A DNA stretch of 64,000 bases, taken from the NCBI GenBank assembly GCA_035534855.1, contig DATLRD010000014.1, forward strand, positions 62,001 through 126,000, read 5' to 3'. The notes below the pieces were generated by a model, which did not search any database, was not told the origin of the DNA, and was given only the letters and a program-made list of their open reading frames with translations. The number at the start of each line of letters is the position of its first letter. The first letter of the stretch is position 1. This DNA comes from DATARH01 sp035534855. Lineage in GTDB: Bacteria > Pseudomonadota > Alphaproteobacteria > ATCC43930 > CGMCC-115725. Of this stretch, positions 24,751 to 33,798 are shown piece by piece. A program made the translations under genes and the position numbers.

Positions 24751-25857
24751 GTGCGGATTGCCTTTTACGCGCCGCTGAAACCGCCGGATCATCCGGTCCC
24801 GTCCGGTGACCGGCGGCTCGCCCGGCTGCTGCTCGCCGCGTTGCGCCGCGCCGGCCATGCCCCGGTCGTGGCCTCACGGCTGCGCACCTATGACGGCACC
24901 GGCGATCCGTGCCGGCAGGCGCAGGTCGCGGCGCGCGCGCGGCCGCTTGCGGAGCGGCTGGTGCGGCGCTGGCGTGACAACCCGGCGGAAGCACCCGGAC
25001 TGTGGCTGACCTATCACCTCTATTACAAGGCGCCGGATTTCCTCGGGCCGATGGTGTGCGACGCGCTTGGCATCCCCTATGTCGTCGCCGAGGCGTCGGT
25101 CGCCGCAAAGCGCGCCGCCGGGCCGTGGGCCTTCTATCATCGCGCGGTCGAGGCGGCGCTGCGCCGGGCCGATGCGGTGCTCGGCCTCAACTCGGCAGAC
25201 CGGGCCGGCGTGCTGACGGTGCTCGGCGATCCCGCACGATGGGTGGCGTTGGCGCCGTTTCTCGATACCGCCGCCTACGCACCGGCGCCGCGCGAGCCCA
25301 AGCCCGCGCCGCGCCTCGTCGCGGTGGCGATGATGCGGCCCGGCGACAAGCTCGCCTCGTATCGGCTGCTCGGCGCGGCGCTGAGTCGGCTGCTCGACCG
25401 GGCATGGACGCTCGACATCATCGGCGATGGCCCGGCGCGCGAGGCGGTCGCGGCGGCGCTGGCGCCGCTCGGCGAGCGGGTCGTGTGGCGCGGCGCATTG
25501 TCCGAGCCGGAAATCGCGGCACGGCTCGGCCGCGCCGATCTGTTGGTCTGGCCGGCGATCAACGAGGCGTTCGGCATGGCGCTCCTCGAAGCCCAGGCGA
25601 GCGGGGTGCCGGTCGTCGCCGGCGCGAGCGGCGGGGTCGGCGACATCGTGGCGGCGGGCGCGACCGGGCTGCTGGTGCCGCCCGGCGATGCGGCGGCGTT
25701 TGCCGAAGCGGTGCGGGCGCTGCTCGACGACCCCGCGCGGCGGCAGGCGATGGGCGCGGCGGCGCTTGCCAAGGCGCGGCGCGAGCACGACCTCGATGCC
25801 GCGGCGGCCCGGCTCGGCGCGGTCATCGCCGGGCTCGGTCGCGCCCGCGCAGCATGA
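24751..25857 (+). CDS. GT4-family glycosyltransferase
   Basis: This 368-residue GT-B protein begins RIAFYAPLKPPDHPVPSGDRR, with an N-terminal acceptor domain. Its C-terminal donor domain holds AINEAFGMALLEAQASGVPVVAGASGGVGDIV, the classical GT4 E(x7)E motif. The GTG start follows the previous stop by two bases, and the 3' end overlaps the phosphatase gene (ATGA). It is one of two GT4 members here. Substrate and linkage are unknown. Confidence 0.9.
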   Translation: MRIAFYAPLKPPDHPVPSGDRRLARLLLAALRRAGHAPVVASRLRTYDGTGDPCRQAQVAARARPLAERLVRRWRDNPAEAPGLWLTYHLYYKAPDFLGPMVCDALGIPYVVAEASVAAKRAAGPWAFYHRAVEAALRRADAVLGLNSADRAGVLTVLGDPARWVALAPFLDTAAYAPAPREPKPAPRLVAVAMMRPGDKLASYRLLGAALSRLLDRAWTLDIIGDGPAREAVAAALAPLGERVVWRGALSEPEIAARLGRADLLVWPAINEAFGMALLEAQASGVPVVAGASGGVGDIVAAGATGLLVPPGDAAAFAEAVRALLDDPARRQAMGAAALAKARREHDLDAAAARLGAVIAGLGRARAA

Positions 25858-26435
25858 CGCTCTTGGCGCTGATCCGTCACGCGCCGACCGAATGGTCGGC
25901 CGCCGGGCGACTGCAGGGCCGCGCCGATCCGGCGCTCGACCCGGCGGTGCTGCCGGAGTGGCGGCTGCCACCGACGCTTGCCGGGTTTCGCGTCATCACC
26001 AGCCCGCTGCGCCGCGCGGTGGAGACCGCGCGGCTCCTGGGCGTCGCCGCGCCGGCGATCGAGCCGCGCCTCGCCGAGATGGCGTGGGGCGCATGGGAAG
26101 GGCGCACCCTGGCAGACTTGCGCGCCCGGCTCGGCCCGGAAATGGCGGCGGCCGAGGCGGCGGGGCTCGATTTCCGCCCGCCCGGCGGCGAGAGCCCGCG
26201 CGACGTGCAGCACCGCCTGGTGCCGCTGATGGCGGAACTGGACGAAGCCGGGCGCGCCACTGTGGCGATCACCCACAAAGGGGTGATCCGTGCCGTGTTC
26301 GCGCTCGCCACCGGCTGGGACATGCGCGGCAAGCCGCCGGCCCGGCTGTCGTGGTCGGCGGCGCATCTCTTCCGGCTCGGCTCCGACGGCGTGCCCGCGG
26401 TCGAGCGGCTGAACCTGCCGCTGGAATACCCGTGA
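25854..26435 (+). CDS. Histidine phosphatase family protein
   Basis: This 193-residue enzyme is of the phosphoglycerate-mutase/acid-phosphatase superfamily. The phosphohistidine motif is RHAPTEW (an RHG variant with Ala) near residue 8, the second catalytic stretch TSPLRRAVETARLL near 57, and the second His is in ITHKGVIRA near 142. It overlaps both neighbours (ATGA at the start and GTGA at the end), so its synthesis is tied to the glycosyltransferases. It may dephosphorylate a sugar phosphate or polyprenyl phosphate intermediate in the pathway, which is inferred from position. Confidence 0.88.
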   Translation: MTLLALIRHAPTEWSAAGRLQGRADPALDPAVLPEWRLPPTLAGFRVITSPLRRAVETARLLGVAAPAIEPRLAEMAWGAWEGRTLADLRARLGPEMAAAEAAGLDFRPPGGESPRDVQHRLVPLMAELDEAGRATVAITHKGVIRAVFALATGWDMRGKPPARLSWSAAHLFRLGSDGVPAVERLNLPLEYP

Positions 26436-27616
26436 CCGGGTCGGTGCTGTTCCACGTCCAGTGGCTGCTCGGGATCGGGCACCTGCAGCGCACGCTGCGC
26501 ATCGCCGAGGCGCTGGCCGATGACGGCGTCGCGGTCACGCTGGCGGGCGGCGGGCCGCCGGTTCCCGGGCTGGCGATCGACCCGCGGGTGCGGGTCGTGC
26601 AACTGCCGCCGGTGCGGGCGCGCGATGCACGGTTCGAACTGGTCGACGAGGCGGGCCAGCCGCTCGACGACGCGTTGCGCGCGGCGCGGCGCCAGGCGCT
26701 GCTCGCGGCGTTCGCTGCGGCGCGGCCGGGTGTCGTCGTGATCGAAGGGTTCCCGTTCGCCCGCCGCGCCTTTCGCTTTGAACTCGACCCGCTGATCGCC
26801 GGGGCGCACGCCGCCGGGGCGCGGGTCGTGTGCTCGGTACGCGATGTCATCGTCATGCGCGACGACCCGGTTCGCCAGCACCAGGCGGTAGCCCGCGTGC
26901 GCGACGATTTCGCGGCGGTGATGGTGCACGGCGACCCCGGCTTCATTCCGTTCGCCGCGAGCTTTCCCCCGGCCGACGAGATTGCCGACCAGCTCATCTA
27001 TACCGGCTATGTGACGAACGCGGCCCGGGCGGACCTGTCTGTGCCCGATACGCCGCAGGGCGAGGTGGTGGTCTCGGCCGGCGGCGGCGGGGTCGCGGGG
27101 CGGCGGCTGATGGCGGCGGCACTGGCGGCGCAGCGCGCCGGCTGCCTTGCCGGAACGCGCTGGCGGCTGCTTACTGGAACCGCCCTGCCCGAGGCCGAGT
27201 TTGCCGCGCTGTGCCGGGAGGCGCCGGCCGGGGTGTCGGTCGAGCGCTTTCGCCGCGATTTTCCAGCGCTGCTGCGGCATTGCCGGGTGTCGGTCAGCCA
27301 GGCCGGGTACAACACCGCGCTCGATATCGTCGTGGCGCGGGTGCCGGCGGTGTTGGTGCCGTTCGCCGAGGGCAATGAAACCGAGCAGGCGATTCGCGCC
27401 GACTACTTCGCAGCCCGCGGCGTCGCCGAACTGGTGCGCGAAAACGAGCTGGCGCCGGAGACACTGGGCGCCGCGATCGAGCGTGCCGCCTCGCGCCCGC
27501 CGGCGGCGCTGGCCATCGATACCGGCGGGGCGCACCGCTCGGCCGAGATCATCGCCGGGTTGCTCGGCACGGGCGGCGGCCACAAGGGGTTGGCGCGGCG
27601 CAACGGCGCGGTATGA
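26432..27616 (+). CDS. COG4671-like glycosyltransferase (second copy)
   Basis: This 394-residue GT-B protein is related to the first gene of the operon. The acceptor loop is LLGIGHLQRTLRIAEAL near residue 12. The donor domain has VVSAGGGGVAGRR near 217 and SQAGYNTALDIVVARVPAVLVPF near 290. The GTG start overlaps the phosphatase stop (GTGA). It may act on the product of its paralogue. The sugar is unknown. Confidence 0.87.
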   Translation: MTGSVLFHVQWLLGIGHLQRTLRIAEALADDGVAVTLAGGGPPVPGLAIDPRVRVVQLPPVRARDARFELVDEAGQPLDDALRAARRQALLAAFAAARPGVVVIEGFPFARRAFRFELDPLIAGAHAAGARVVCSVRDVIVMRDDPVRQHQAVARVRDDFAAVMVHGDPGFIPFAASFPPADEIADQLIYTGYVTNAARADLSVPDTPQGEVVVSAGGGGVAGRRLMAAALAAQRAGCLAGTRWRLLTGTALPEAEFAALCREAPAGVSVERFRRDFPALLRHCRVSVSQAGYNTALDIVVARVPAVLVPFAEGNETEQAIRADYFAARGVAELVRENELAPETLGAAIERAASRPPAALAIDTGGAHRSAEIIAGLLGTGGGHKGLARRNGAV

Positions 27617-27623
27617 TCCGGTG

Positions 27624-28406
27624 ATGAACATGGTGGCGCGCGCCCACGCGGTGGCAAACGCCGAATGGTCCGATCTGGCCGATGAGCTTGATCGCTGGGA
27701 GGAAGCCGGGCGCGTCGCCACGTTGTGGTGGCGCGACGACGATGCGGTGGCGATGACGCCCAGCCTGGCAAGGCTGGTGGCGCTAGCCGGTGCTGTGCCG
27801 CTCGCGCTGGCGGTGATCCCGGCGGATGCCGACGGGCAGCTTGCCGCCGCGCTGCGCCCGCTGGCGAATGTGGCCGTGCTGCAGCACGGCTGGCGTCACG
27901 CCAACCATGCGGTTGTCGGCAAGAAAAGCGAATTCCCGCCCGAGCGCGCAGCGTCGCTGGTTGCGGCCGACCTCGCCAGCGGCCGCGAGCGGCTGGCGGC
28001 GCTGTTCGGCGCGTCGGCGCTGCCGGTGCTGGTGCCGCCGTGGAACCGGTTTGCGCCGTCGTTCGAGAAGCTGCTCGCCGGGGCCGGGATCGCCGGGCTG
28101 TCGGCGATGGCGCCGCGCCGCGTTCCGCCGCTCGACCCGCGTATCGCGGCGCTCGATGTGCATATCGATCTCGTCGCCTGGCGCGGCGGCCGCGGCTTTG
28201 TCGGCGAGGCGGCGGCGCTCGGCCTGCTGGTCTCGGCGCTGCGCGAGCGCCGGCTCGGCCTCACCGACGCCGTGGCGCCGACCGGGGTGCTGACCCATCA
28301 TCTGCTGCTCGATGCGGCGACCGCCGATTTCCTCGCCCGGCTGACTGCACTGGTAAATGCCCATCCGGCGGCGCGCTGGGTCGATATCCGAGAGAGGCTC
28401 CGGTGA
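27624..28406 (+). CDS. Polysaccharide-deacetylase-like protein
   Basis: This 260-residue protein resembles the carbohydrate esterase 4 (NodB) fold. The first motif is WWRDDDAV with Asp38-40 as candidate base and metal ligand. The metal-binding histidines are in QHGWRHANH (88-95), and VPPWNRF near 133 resembles motif 3. The classical TFDDGP sequence is altered, so activity is plausible rather than certain. No signal peptide is present, which points to a cytoplasmic glycan intermediate. The ATG at 27624 (a GTG lies directly before it) follows the glycosyltransferase by 7 bases; the 3' end overlaps the next gene (GTGA). Confidence 0.75.
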   Translation: MNMVARAHAVANAEWSDLADELDRWEEAGRVATLWWRDDDAVAMTPSLARLVALAGAVPLALAVIPADADGQLAAALRPLANVAVLQHGWRHANHAVVGKKSEFPPERAASLVAADLASGRERLAALFGASALPVLVPPWNRFAPSFEKLLAGAGIAGLSAMAPRRVPPLDPRIAALDVHIDLVAWRGGRGFVGEAAALGLLVSALRERRLGLTDAVAPTGVLTHHLLLDAATADFLARLTALVNAHPAARWVDIRERLR

Positions 28407-28945
28407 CGGTGACGCCGGTCGAGCGGACAGCCGAGGAACGCGGCGGTGTCACCCGCCACGCCTATCCCACCGCGGCGATGGCCGGCGATTACCTGCGCGC
28501 CGCGGCCGGGCTGGTGCCGGCCGGGGCGCTATTGGTTTCGGTGCCGGTCGAGACCTTCGGCGGGGTCGTGCTGACCGGGTTTGCAGCGCTCTTCGGGCTG
28601 TTCGGCGTGCGTACGATGCTGCGCCACGCCAGCAGCATCGAGCTCGACCCGACAGAGCTGCGCCTCTCGGGCGTACAGCGCCGCGTCATCACCTGGAGTG
28701 CGCTCGACCGCATGAAACTCGCCTATTACTCGACGCGGCGCGACCGGCGCGCCGGCTGGATGCAGCTCGAATTGCGCGCCGGCGGCGCCACGGTGCGGCT
28801 CGACAGCCGGATCGAGGGGTTCGACGCGGTGGTGCGCCGCGCCGCCGCTGCGGCGAACGCGCGCGGGCTGGAACTCAACCCGGCGACGGTCTCCAATCTG
28901 CAGGCGCTCGGCATCCGGGTCAGCGAAAACGGGGCCGAGCGGTGA
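28403..28945 (+). CDS. Small membrane protein with PH-like tail, function unknown
   Basis: This 180-residue protein has two hydrophobic helices (about residues 35-70, containing LVPAGALLVSVPVETFGGVVLTGFAALFGLFGV), followed by a beta-rich region (IELDPTELRLSGVQRRVITWSALDRMKLAYYSTRRD) that resembles the bacterial PH-like domains of YdbS/DUF304 type. The GTG start overlaps the deacetylase-like gene and the end overlaps the ABC ATPase gene, so it bridges the glycan and transporter halves of the operon. It may be a membrane scaffold. I do not recognise a named family. Confidence 0.65.
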   Translation: MTVTPVERTAEERGGVTRHAYPTAAMAGDYLRAAAGLVPAGALLVSVPVETFGGVVLTGFAALFGLFGVRTMLRHASSIELDPTELRLSGVQRRVITWSALDRMKLAYYSTRRDRRAGWMQLELRAGGATVRLDSRIEGFDAVVRRAAAAANARGLELNPATVSNLQALGIRVSENGAER

Positions 28946-30861
28946 AAGACCTGTTGCACATTCGCGATCTTCAGGTGCGTTTTGCGGCGCCGGGTGGATA
29001 TATCCGCGCGGTCAAAGGGGTGTCGTTCCGGCTGCGCCCGGGCTCGACGGTTGCCCTGGTCGGCGAATCCGGCTCCGGCAAGTCGGTGGTCAGCCAGTCG
29101 ATCCTCCGCATCCTGCCGCGCAATGGTGAGATCACCGGCGGGCAGATCCTGTTTGCCGACCCGCGGCGTGACGGCGAGCCGGTCGACCTGGTCAAATTGC
29201 CGGCCGACGGGCCGCAGATGCGGGCGCTGCGCGGCGGGCGGATCTCGATCATCTTTCAGGAGCCGATGAGCTCGCTGTCGCCTGTGCACACGATCGGCGA
29301 CCAGGTCGGCGAGGCGCTGAGCCTGCACCGCGAGGCGACCGGCGCCGAGGTCAAGGAGCTGACCCAGGACATGCTGCGGCTGGTCGGGTTTCCCGATCCG
29401 GCGCGGGCCTGGCGCAGCTATCCGTTCGAGCTGTCGGGCGGGCTGCGCCAGCGGGCGATGATCGCGATGGCGCTGGTCTGCCGGCCGGCGCTGTTGATCG
29501 CCGACGAGCCGACCACTGCGCTCGACGTGACGATCCAGGCGCAGATCCTGAAGCTGATCGTCGAGCTGCAGGAAGAGCTCGGCATGGCCGTGTTGCTGAT
29601 CACCCACGATCTCGGCGTCGTCGCCAACGTCGCCGAGGAGATCGTCGTGATGTATCACGGCGAGGTGATGGAAAGCGGCACGCTCGACGACATTTTCGGG
29701 CGCGCGCAGCACCCCTACCTGAAGGCGCTGTTGCGCGCGGTGCCGCGCTTCGACATGAAGCCGGGCGAGCGGCTGGTGCCGATCCGCGACATCCCGATCG
29801 GCGAGGCGCCGCATCTGATGGCTGAAAAGCCGGTATGGCCGGCCGGCGCCGATCCCGTTCTCCTCGAATGCACCGACATCCGCAAGGGCTTCATGCTGCG
29901 CCGCAGCGGACTGTTCGGCGGCGGCAGCGGCACGCGCGCAGTCGCGGTCGACGGCGTCAGCCTCAACGTCGCGCGCGGCGAATGCCTGGGCCTGGTCGGC
30001 GAAAGCGGGTGCGGCAAAACCACGCTCAGCAAGATACTGCTGCGGGCGGAGGCGCCCGACAGCGGCCGCGTCGTGTTCAACGACCACGGCACCCCGACCG
30101 ACGTCCTGGCGCTGCAAGGCGACGAACTGAAACGATTCCGCCGCAAGGTCCAGTACATCTTTCAAGACCCGTTCGGTTCGCTTAACCCGCGCATGACCGT
30201 GTACGACATCATTGCCGAGCCGCTGGTGATCCACGGCATCGGCGACCCCAAGACCCGGCACGACATGGTCGAGGAGCTGGTCGGCCTGGTCGGGCTCGAT
30301 CGGCGCCATGTGCGCCGCTATCCGCACAGTTTTTCGGGCGGCCAGCGCCAGCGCATCGGCATCGCCCGCGCTCTGGCGCTGCGCCCCGACCTGTTGATCT
30401 GCGACGAGCCGGTCTCGGCGCTCGACGTGTCGATCCAGGCGCAGATCCTCAACCTGCTGATCGACCTGAAGGAAAAGCTGGGCCTGACCTATCTGTTCAT
30501 CTCGCACAACCTCGCGGTGGTCGATTACATCGCCGACCGCATCGCGGTGATGTGCGCCGGCCGGATCGTCGAGGTCGCCGACCGCGGCGTGCTGTTCCGC
30601 GATCCGGTGCACCCCTACACCAGGGCGCTGCTCGCGGCTGTGCCGGCGCCCGACCCGGCGCATCGGCTCGATTTCCACCAGTTGATGGCGGACAAGGCGT
30701 CGGACCCGGCGGCGTGGCCGGCGCCGTTCTGCCGCGGCGGCGGCAGCAACCCGCAACTGGCCGAGGTCGCGTCCGGCCACTTCGTCGAGGTCACGATCGC
30801 CCCCGAGGCCGCTGCCGAATGGCACTCCCGGCGCCTTGCCGAGCCGGTGGCCGGGCAATGA
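28942..30861 (+). CDS. Dual ATPase of an oligopeptide-type ABC importer (DppD-DppF fusion)
   Basis: This 639-residue protein joins two complete ABC ATPase domains. Domain 1 has Walker A GESGSGKS (41-48), the signature LSGGLRQRA and Walker B LLIADEPTTALDVT. Domain 2 has GESGCGKT (353-360), FSGGQRQRIG and LLICDEPVSALDVS. Each domain carries the peptide-transporter C-terminal stretch HPYLKALL or HPYTRALL. The fused layout is common for peptide and nickel importers. Start and end overlap neighbours (GTGA and ATGA). The substrate-binding protein and both permeases follow, so the system is complete, coupled to the glycan genes upstream. Confidence 0.95.
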   Translation: MKDLLHIRDLQVRFAAPGGYIRAVKGVSFRLRPGSTVALVGESGSGKSVVSQSILRILPRNGEITGGQILFADPRRDGEPVDLVKLPADGPQMRALRGGRISIIFQEPMSSLSPVHTIGDQVGEALSLHREATGAEVKELTQDMLRLVGFPDPARAWRSYPFELSGGLRQRAMIAMALVCRPALLIADEPTTALDVTIQAQILKLIVELQEELGMAVLLITHDLGVVANVAEEIVVMYHGEVMESGTLDDIFGRAQHPYLKALLRAVPRFDMKPGERLVPIRDIPIGEAPHLMAEKPVWPAGADPVLLECTDIRKGFMLRRSGLFGGGSGTRAVAVDGVSLNVARGECLGLVGESGCGKTTLSKILLRAEAPDSGRVVFNDHGTPTDVLALQGDELKRFRRKVQYIFQDPFGSLNPRMTVYDIIAEPLVIHGIGDPKTRHDMVEELVGLVGLDRRHVRRYPHSFSGGQRQRIGIARALALRPDLLICDEPVSALDVSIQAQILNLLIDLKEKLGLTYLFISHNLAVVDYIADRIAVMCAGRIVEVADRGVLFRDPVHPYTRALLAAVPAPDPAHRLDFHQLMADKASDPAAWPAPFCRGGGSNPQLAEVASGHFVEVTIAPEAAAEWHSRRLAEPVAGQ

Positions 30862-32789
30862 CCAGCCTTACCCGGCGGCAATTGCTGCTGTCGCTGCCGC
30901 TCATTGCCGTACCGCTCCGCGCGGCGCTGGCGGCCCTGGCGGAAACCCCGCTGCTGGCCAAACAGGTCGACGCCGGCAAGCTGCCGCCGGTGGCGCAGCG
31001 CATCCCGCGCGAGCCGGCGCTGGCCGAGCTCGAAACCCTGGGCCGGCCCGGCGGGCAGCTTCGCATGCTGATGGCCAACACCAAGGACACGCGGTTCATG
31101 GTGGTCTATGGCTATGCACGGCTCGTCGCCTACACGCCGGCGCTGGCGATCGTGCCCGACATCCTGCGGGCGGTCGATGTCGAGGGCGATCGCAGCTTCA
31201 CGCTGCATCTGCGTGCCGGGCACAAATGGTCGGACGGCAAGCCGTTCACGACCGAGGATTTCCGCTACTGGTTTGAGGACATCGCCGGCAATTCCCAGCT
31301 GTCGCCGGCCGGTCTGCCGCTGGCGCTCTTACCCAACGGCGAGCAGCCGCAATTCCAGGTGATCGACGAGACCACAGTGCGCTACGGCTGGTCGCGGCCC
31401 AACCCGCTGTTCCTGCCGGCGCTGGCCGGCGCCTATCCGCTGTTCATCTATGCCCCGGCGCACTACCTGAAGCAGTTTCACGAGAAATACGCCGACAAGG
31501 CGAAACTGGCGGCGCTGGTCAAAAAGGCCGGGGTGCGCAACTGGGCGGCGCTGCACATCAAGCTCGACGCGCAATACCACAACCAGAACCCGCATCTGCC
31601 GGTGCTCGAACCCTGGGTACTGAAGACCAAACCGCCGTCCGAGCGGATCATCTTCGAACGCAACCCGTACTATTACCGGGTCGACGGCGCCGGGCACCAG
31701 CTGCCGTATATCGACCAGGTGGTCTTTACGATTGCCAACGCCAGGATCATCCCGGCCAAGACCGGGGCCGGCGAGAGCGACCTGCAGGCCCGCTATCTGC
31801 GGTTTGAGGACTACACATTCCTCAAGGCCGGCGAGCAGCAGAACAACTACAACGTACGGCTGTGGCGCACCGGGCCGGGCAGCCAGTATGCGCTCTATCC
31901 CAACCTCAATGTCGACGACCCGGTTTGGCGCAAGCTGTTCCGCAACGTCGATTTCCGCCGCGCCTTGTCGCTCGGGATCAACCGGCACGAGATCAACCAG
32001 GTGATCTATTTCGGGCTGGCGATCGAAGGGCAGAACACGGTGTTGCCGCAGAGCCCGCTGTTCCGCTCGGAATACCGTAACGCCTGGGCGCAATACGACC
32101 CGGCGCAGGCCAACAAGCTGCTCGACGGGCTCGGCCTCACCAAACGCGGCAGCGCGGATATCCGGCTGCTGCCCGACGGGCGGGAGTGCGCGATCATCGT
32201 CGAGGATTCAGGCGAATCGACCGATAAATCCGACATTCTGGAGCTGATCCGCGATTCCTGGCGGCACATCGGGATCAAGCTCTACACCAAGCCCGAGCAG
32301 CTGACGCTGTTTCGCGAGCGGGTGTTTTCCGGTGCGACCCAGATGTCGCTCGACAACGGCATCGAGAGCGGGCTCGCCACTGCCGACCGCTCGCCGGCCG
32401 AGTTTGCCCCGACCAGCCAGCAACAGCTCGAGTGGCCGAAATGGGGCCAGTACATGGAAACCAAGGGCACGGCCGGACAGCCACCCGACATGCCGGCGGC
32501 CGAGCGCCTCAGGGCGCTTTACGGCCAATGGCTCGACGCCGCCTCCGAGGCCGACCATGCCCACATCTGGCACGAGATGCTGAAGATATACGCCGACAAC
32601 GTGTTCTCGATCGGGCTCGTCGCCGGGGTGCTGCAACCGGTCGTGGTCAACGACCGCCTGCGCAACGTGCCGAAAGACGGGATCTACAACTGGGACCCCG
32701 GCGCGCAGTTCGGCATCTACAAACCCGACGGGTTCTGGTTCGACCCCGAGGGGGGCGCGTCGGCCTCGCTGTCGGACCTGGGGCAGTAA
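30858..32789 (+). CDS. ABC transporter substrate-binding protein, family 5
   Basis: This 643-residue periplasmic protein captures peptides or oligosaccharide-like solutes for the importer. The N-terminus MTSLTRRQLLLSLPLIAVPL has a twin-arginine (RRQLLL) signal. The family-5 signature regions are visible: HLRAGHKWSDGKPFTTEDFRY, RNPYYYRVD, and NVDFRRALSLGINRHEINQ. At 643 residues it is long for the family, whose members are usually 500-550, similar to other large alphaproteobacterial members. It overlaps the ATPase gene by four bases. The substrate is not predictable. Confidence 0.92.
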   Translation: MTSLTRRQLLLSLPLIAVPLRAALAALAETPLLAKQVDAGKLPPVAQRIPREPALAELETLGRPGGQLRMLMANTKDTRFMVVYGYARLVAYTPALAIVPDILRAVDVEGDRSFTLHLRAGHKWSDGKPFTTEDFRYWFEDIAGNSQLSPAGLPLALLPNGEQPQFQVIDETTVRYGWSRPNPLFLPALAGAYPLFIYAPAHYLKQFHEKYADKAKLAALVKKAGVRNWAALHIKLDAQYHNQNPHLPVLEPWVLKTKPPSERIIFERNPYYYRVDGAGHQLPYIDQVVFTIANARIIPAKTGAGESDLQARYLRFEDYTFLKAGEQQNNYNVRLWRTGPGSQYALYPNLNVDDPVWRKLFRNVDFRRALSLGINRHEINQVIYFGLAIEGQNTVLPQSPLFRSEYRNAWAQYDPAQANKLLDGLGLTKRGSADIRLLPDGRECAIIVEDSGESTDKSDILELIRDSWRHIGIKLYTKPEQLTLFRERVFSGATQMSLDNGIESGLATADRSPAEFAPTSQQQLEWPKWGQYMETKGTAGQPPDMPAAERLRALYGQWLDAASEADHAHIWHEMLKIYADNVFSIGLVAGVLQPVVVNDRLRNVPKDGIYNWDPGAQFGIYKPDGFWFDPEGGASASLSDLGQ

Positions 32790-32799
32790 AGGGCAGTCG

Positions 32800-33798
32800 A
32801 TGCTTGGCTATCTCGTCCGCCGCATCCTGATCATGATCCCGACGCTGATCGCGATCAGCATTCTGATTTTCACGATCATTCATCTGCCGCCGGGCGATTA
32901 TTTTTCGACCTATATCGCCGAGTTGCAAAGCCAGGGGGAGCACGCCAACCTGGCCAAGATCGCCTATCTCAAGGCCGAATACGGTTTCGACCTGCCGTTG
33001 TGGCGGCAGTACCTGTTATGGGCGACCGGGCTGCTGCGCGGCGACATGGGCTATTCGTTTGCCTATGACCTGCCGGTCAACCAGGTGGTCGGCGATCGCC
33101 TGTTCCTGACTTTTCTGGTGTCGAGCACGACGATTGTCTTCACCTACCTCGTGGCGTTTCCGATCGGGGTCTATTCGGCGACGCACCAGTACAGCCTCGG
33201 CGATTACGTGCTGACCTTTTTCGGGTTTCTCGGCCTGGCGACGCCGAGCTTTCTGCTTGCCCTGCTGCTCGTCTATTTCGCCCATGTCTATTTCGGCATC
33301 TCGGTCGGCGGGCTGATGGACCCGCATTACGTCGACCGGGCGTGGAGCTGGGGCAAGATGGCCTCGGTCGCGGCGCATCTGTGGGTTCCGGTCATCGTCA
33401 TCGGTACCGCCGGCACCGCCGCGATGATCCGCCGGCTGCGCGCCAACCTGCTCGACGAACTGCAGAAGCAGTACGTGGTCACGGCCCGCGCCAAGGGGCT
33501 GCACCCGCTGAAGGCGCTGTTCAAATACCCGCTGCGGATGGCGCTCAACCCGTTCATCTCCGATATTGGGTCGCTGCTGCCGCAGGTCATTTCGGGCGCG
33601 GCGATCGTCTCGGTGGTGATGTCGCTGCCGACCACCGGGCCGATGCTGCTCGACGCGCTGCGCAGCCAGGACATGTATCTGGCCGGCTCGTTCCTGATGT
33701 TCATGGCGTTTCTGACGGTGATCGGCGTGTTCGTTTCCGACCTCGCGCTGGCCGTGCTCGACCCGCGCATCCGCCTGCAATCGGGGCGCGGCCGATGA
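32800..33798 (+). CDS. ABC importer permease (DppB/OppB type)
   Basis: This 332-residue inner-membrane permease has six predicted helices. Residues 1-25 contain MLGYLVRRILIMIPTLIAIS, the typical DppB start. The EAA loop that contacts the ATPase reads VVTARAKGLHPLKALFKYPLRMALNPF near 225-250. It follows the binding-protein gene by ten bases and overlaps the second permease (ATGA). With the next gene it forms the transmembrane channel of the importer. Confidence 0.93.
   Translation: MLGYLVRRILIMIPTLIAISILIFTIIHLPPGDYFSTYIAELQSQGEHANLAKIAYLKAEYGFDLPLWRQYLLWATGLLRGDMGYSFAYDLPVNQVVGDRLFLTFLVSSTTIVFTYLVAFPIGVYSATHQYSLGDYVLTFFGFLGLATPSFLLALLLVYFAHVYFGISVGGLMDPHYVDRAWSWGKMASVAAHLWVPVIVIGTAGTAAMIRRLRANLLDELQKQYVVTARAKGLHPLKALFKYPLRMALNPFISDIGSLLPQVISGAAIVSVVMSLPTTGPMLLDALRSQDMYLAGSFLMFMAFLTVIGVFVSDLALAVLDPRIRLQSGRGR

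Noticed and set aside
25877..27721. 614-codon minus-strand frame opposite the glycosyltransferase operon
   Set aside because: It crosses several real plus-strand genes and shows only shadow composition.
28726..30858. 710-codon minus-strand frame opposite the dual ABC ATPase
   Set aside because: It is a shadow frame; the plus-strand protein has two full sets of ABC motifs.
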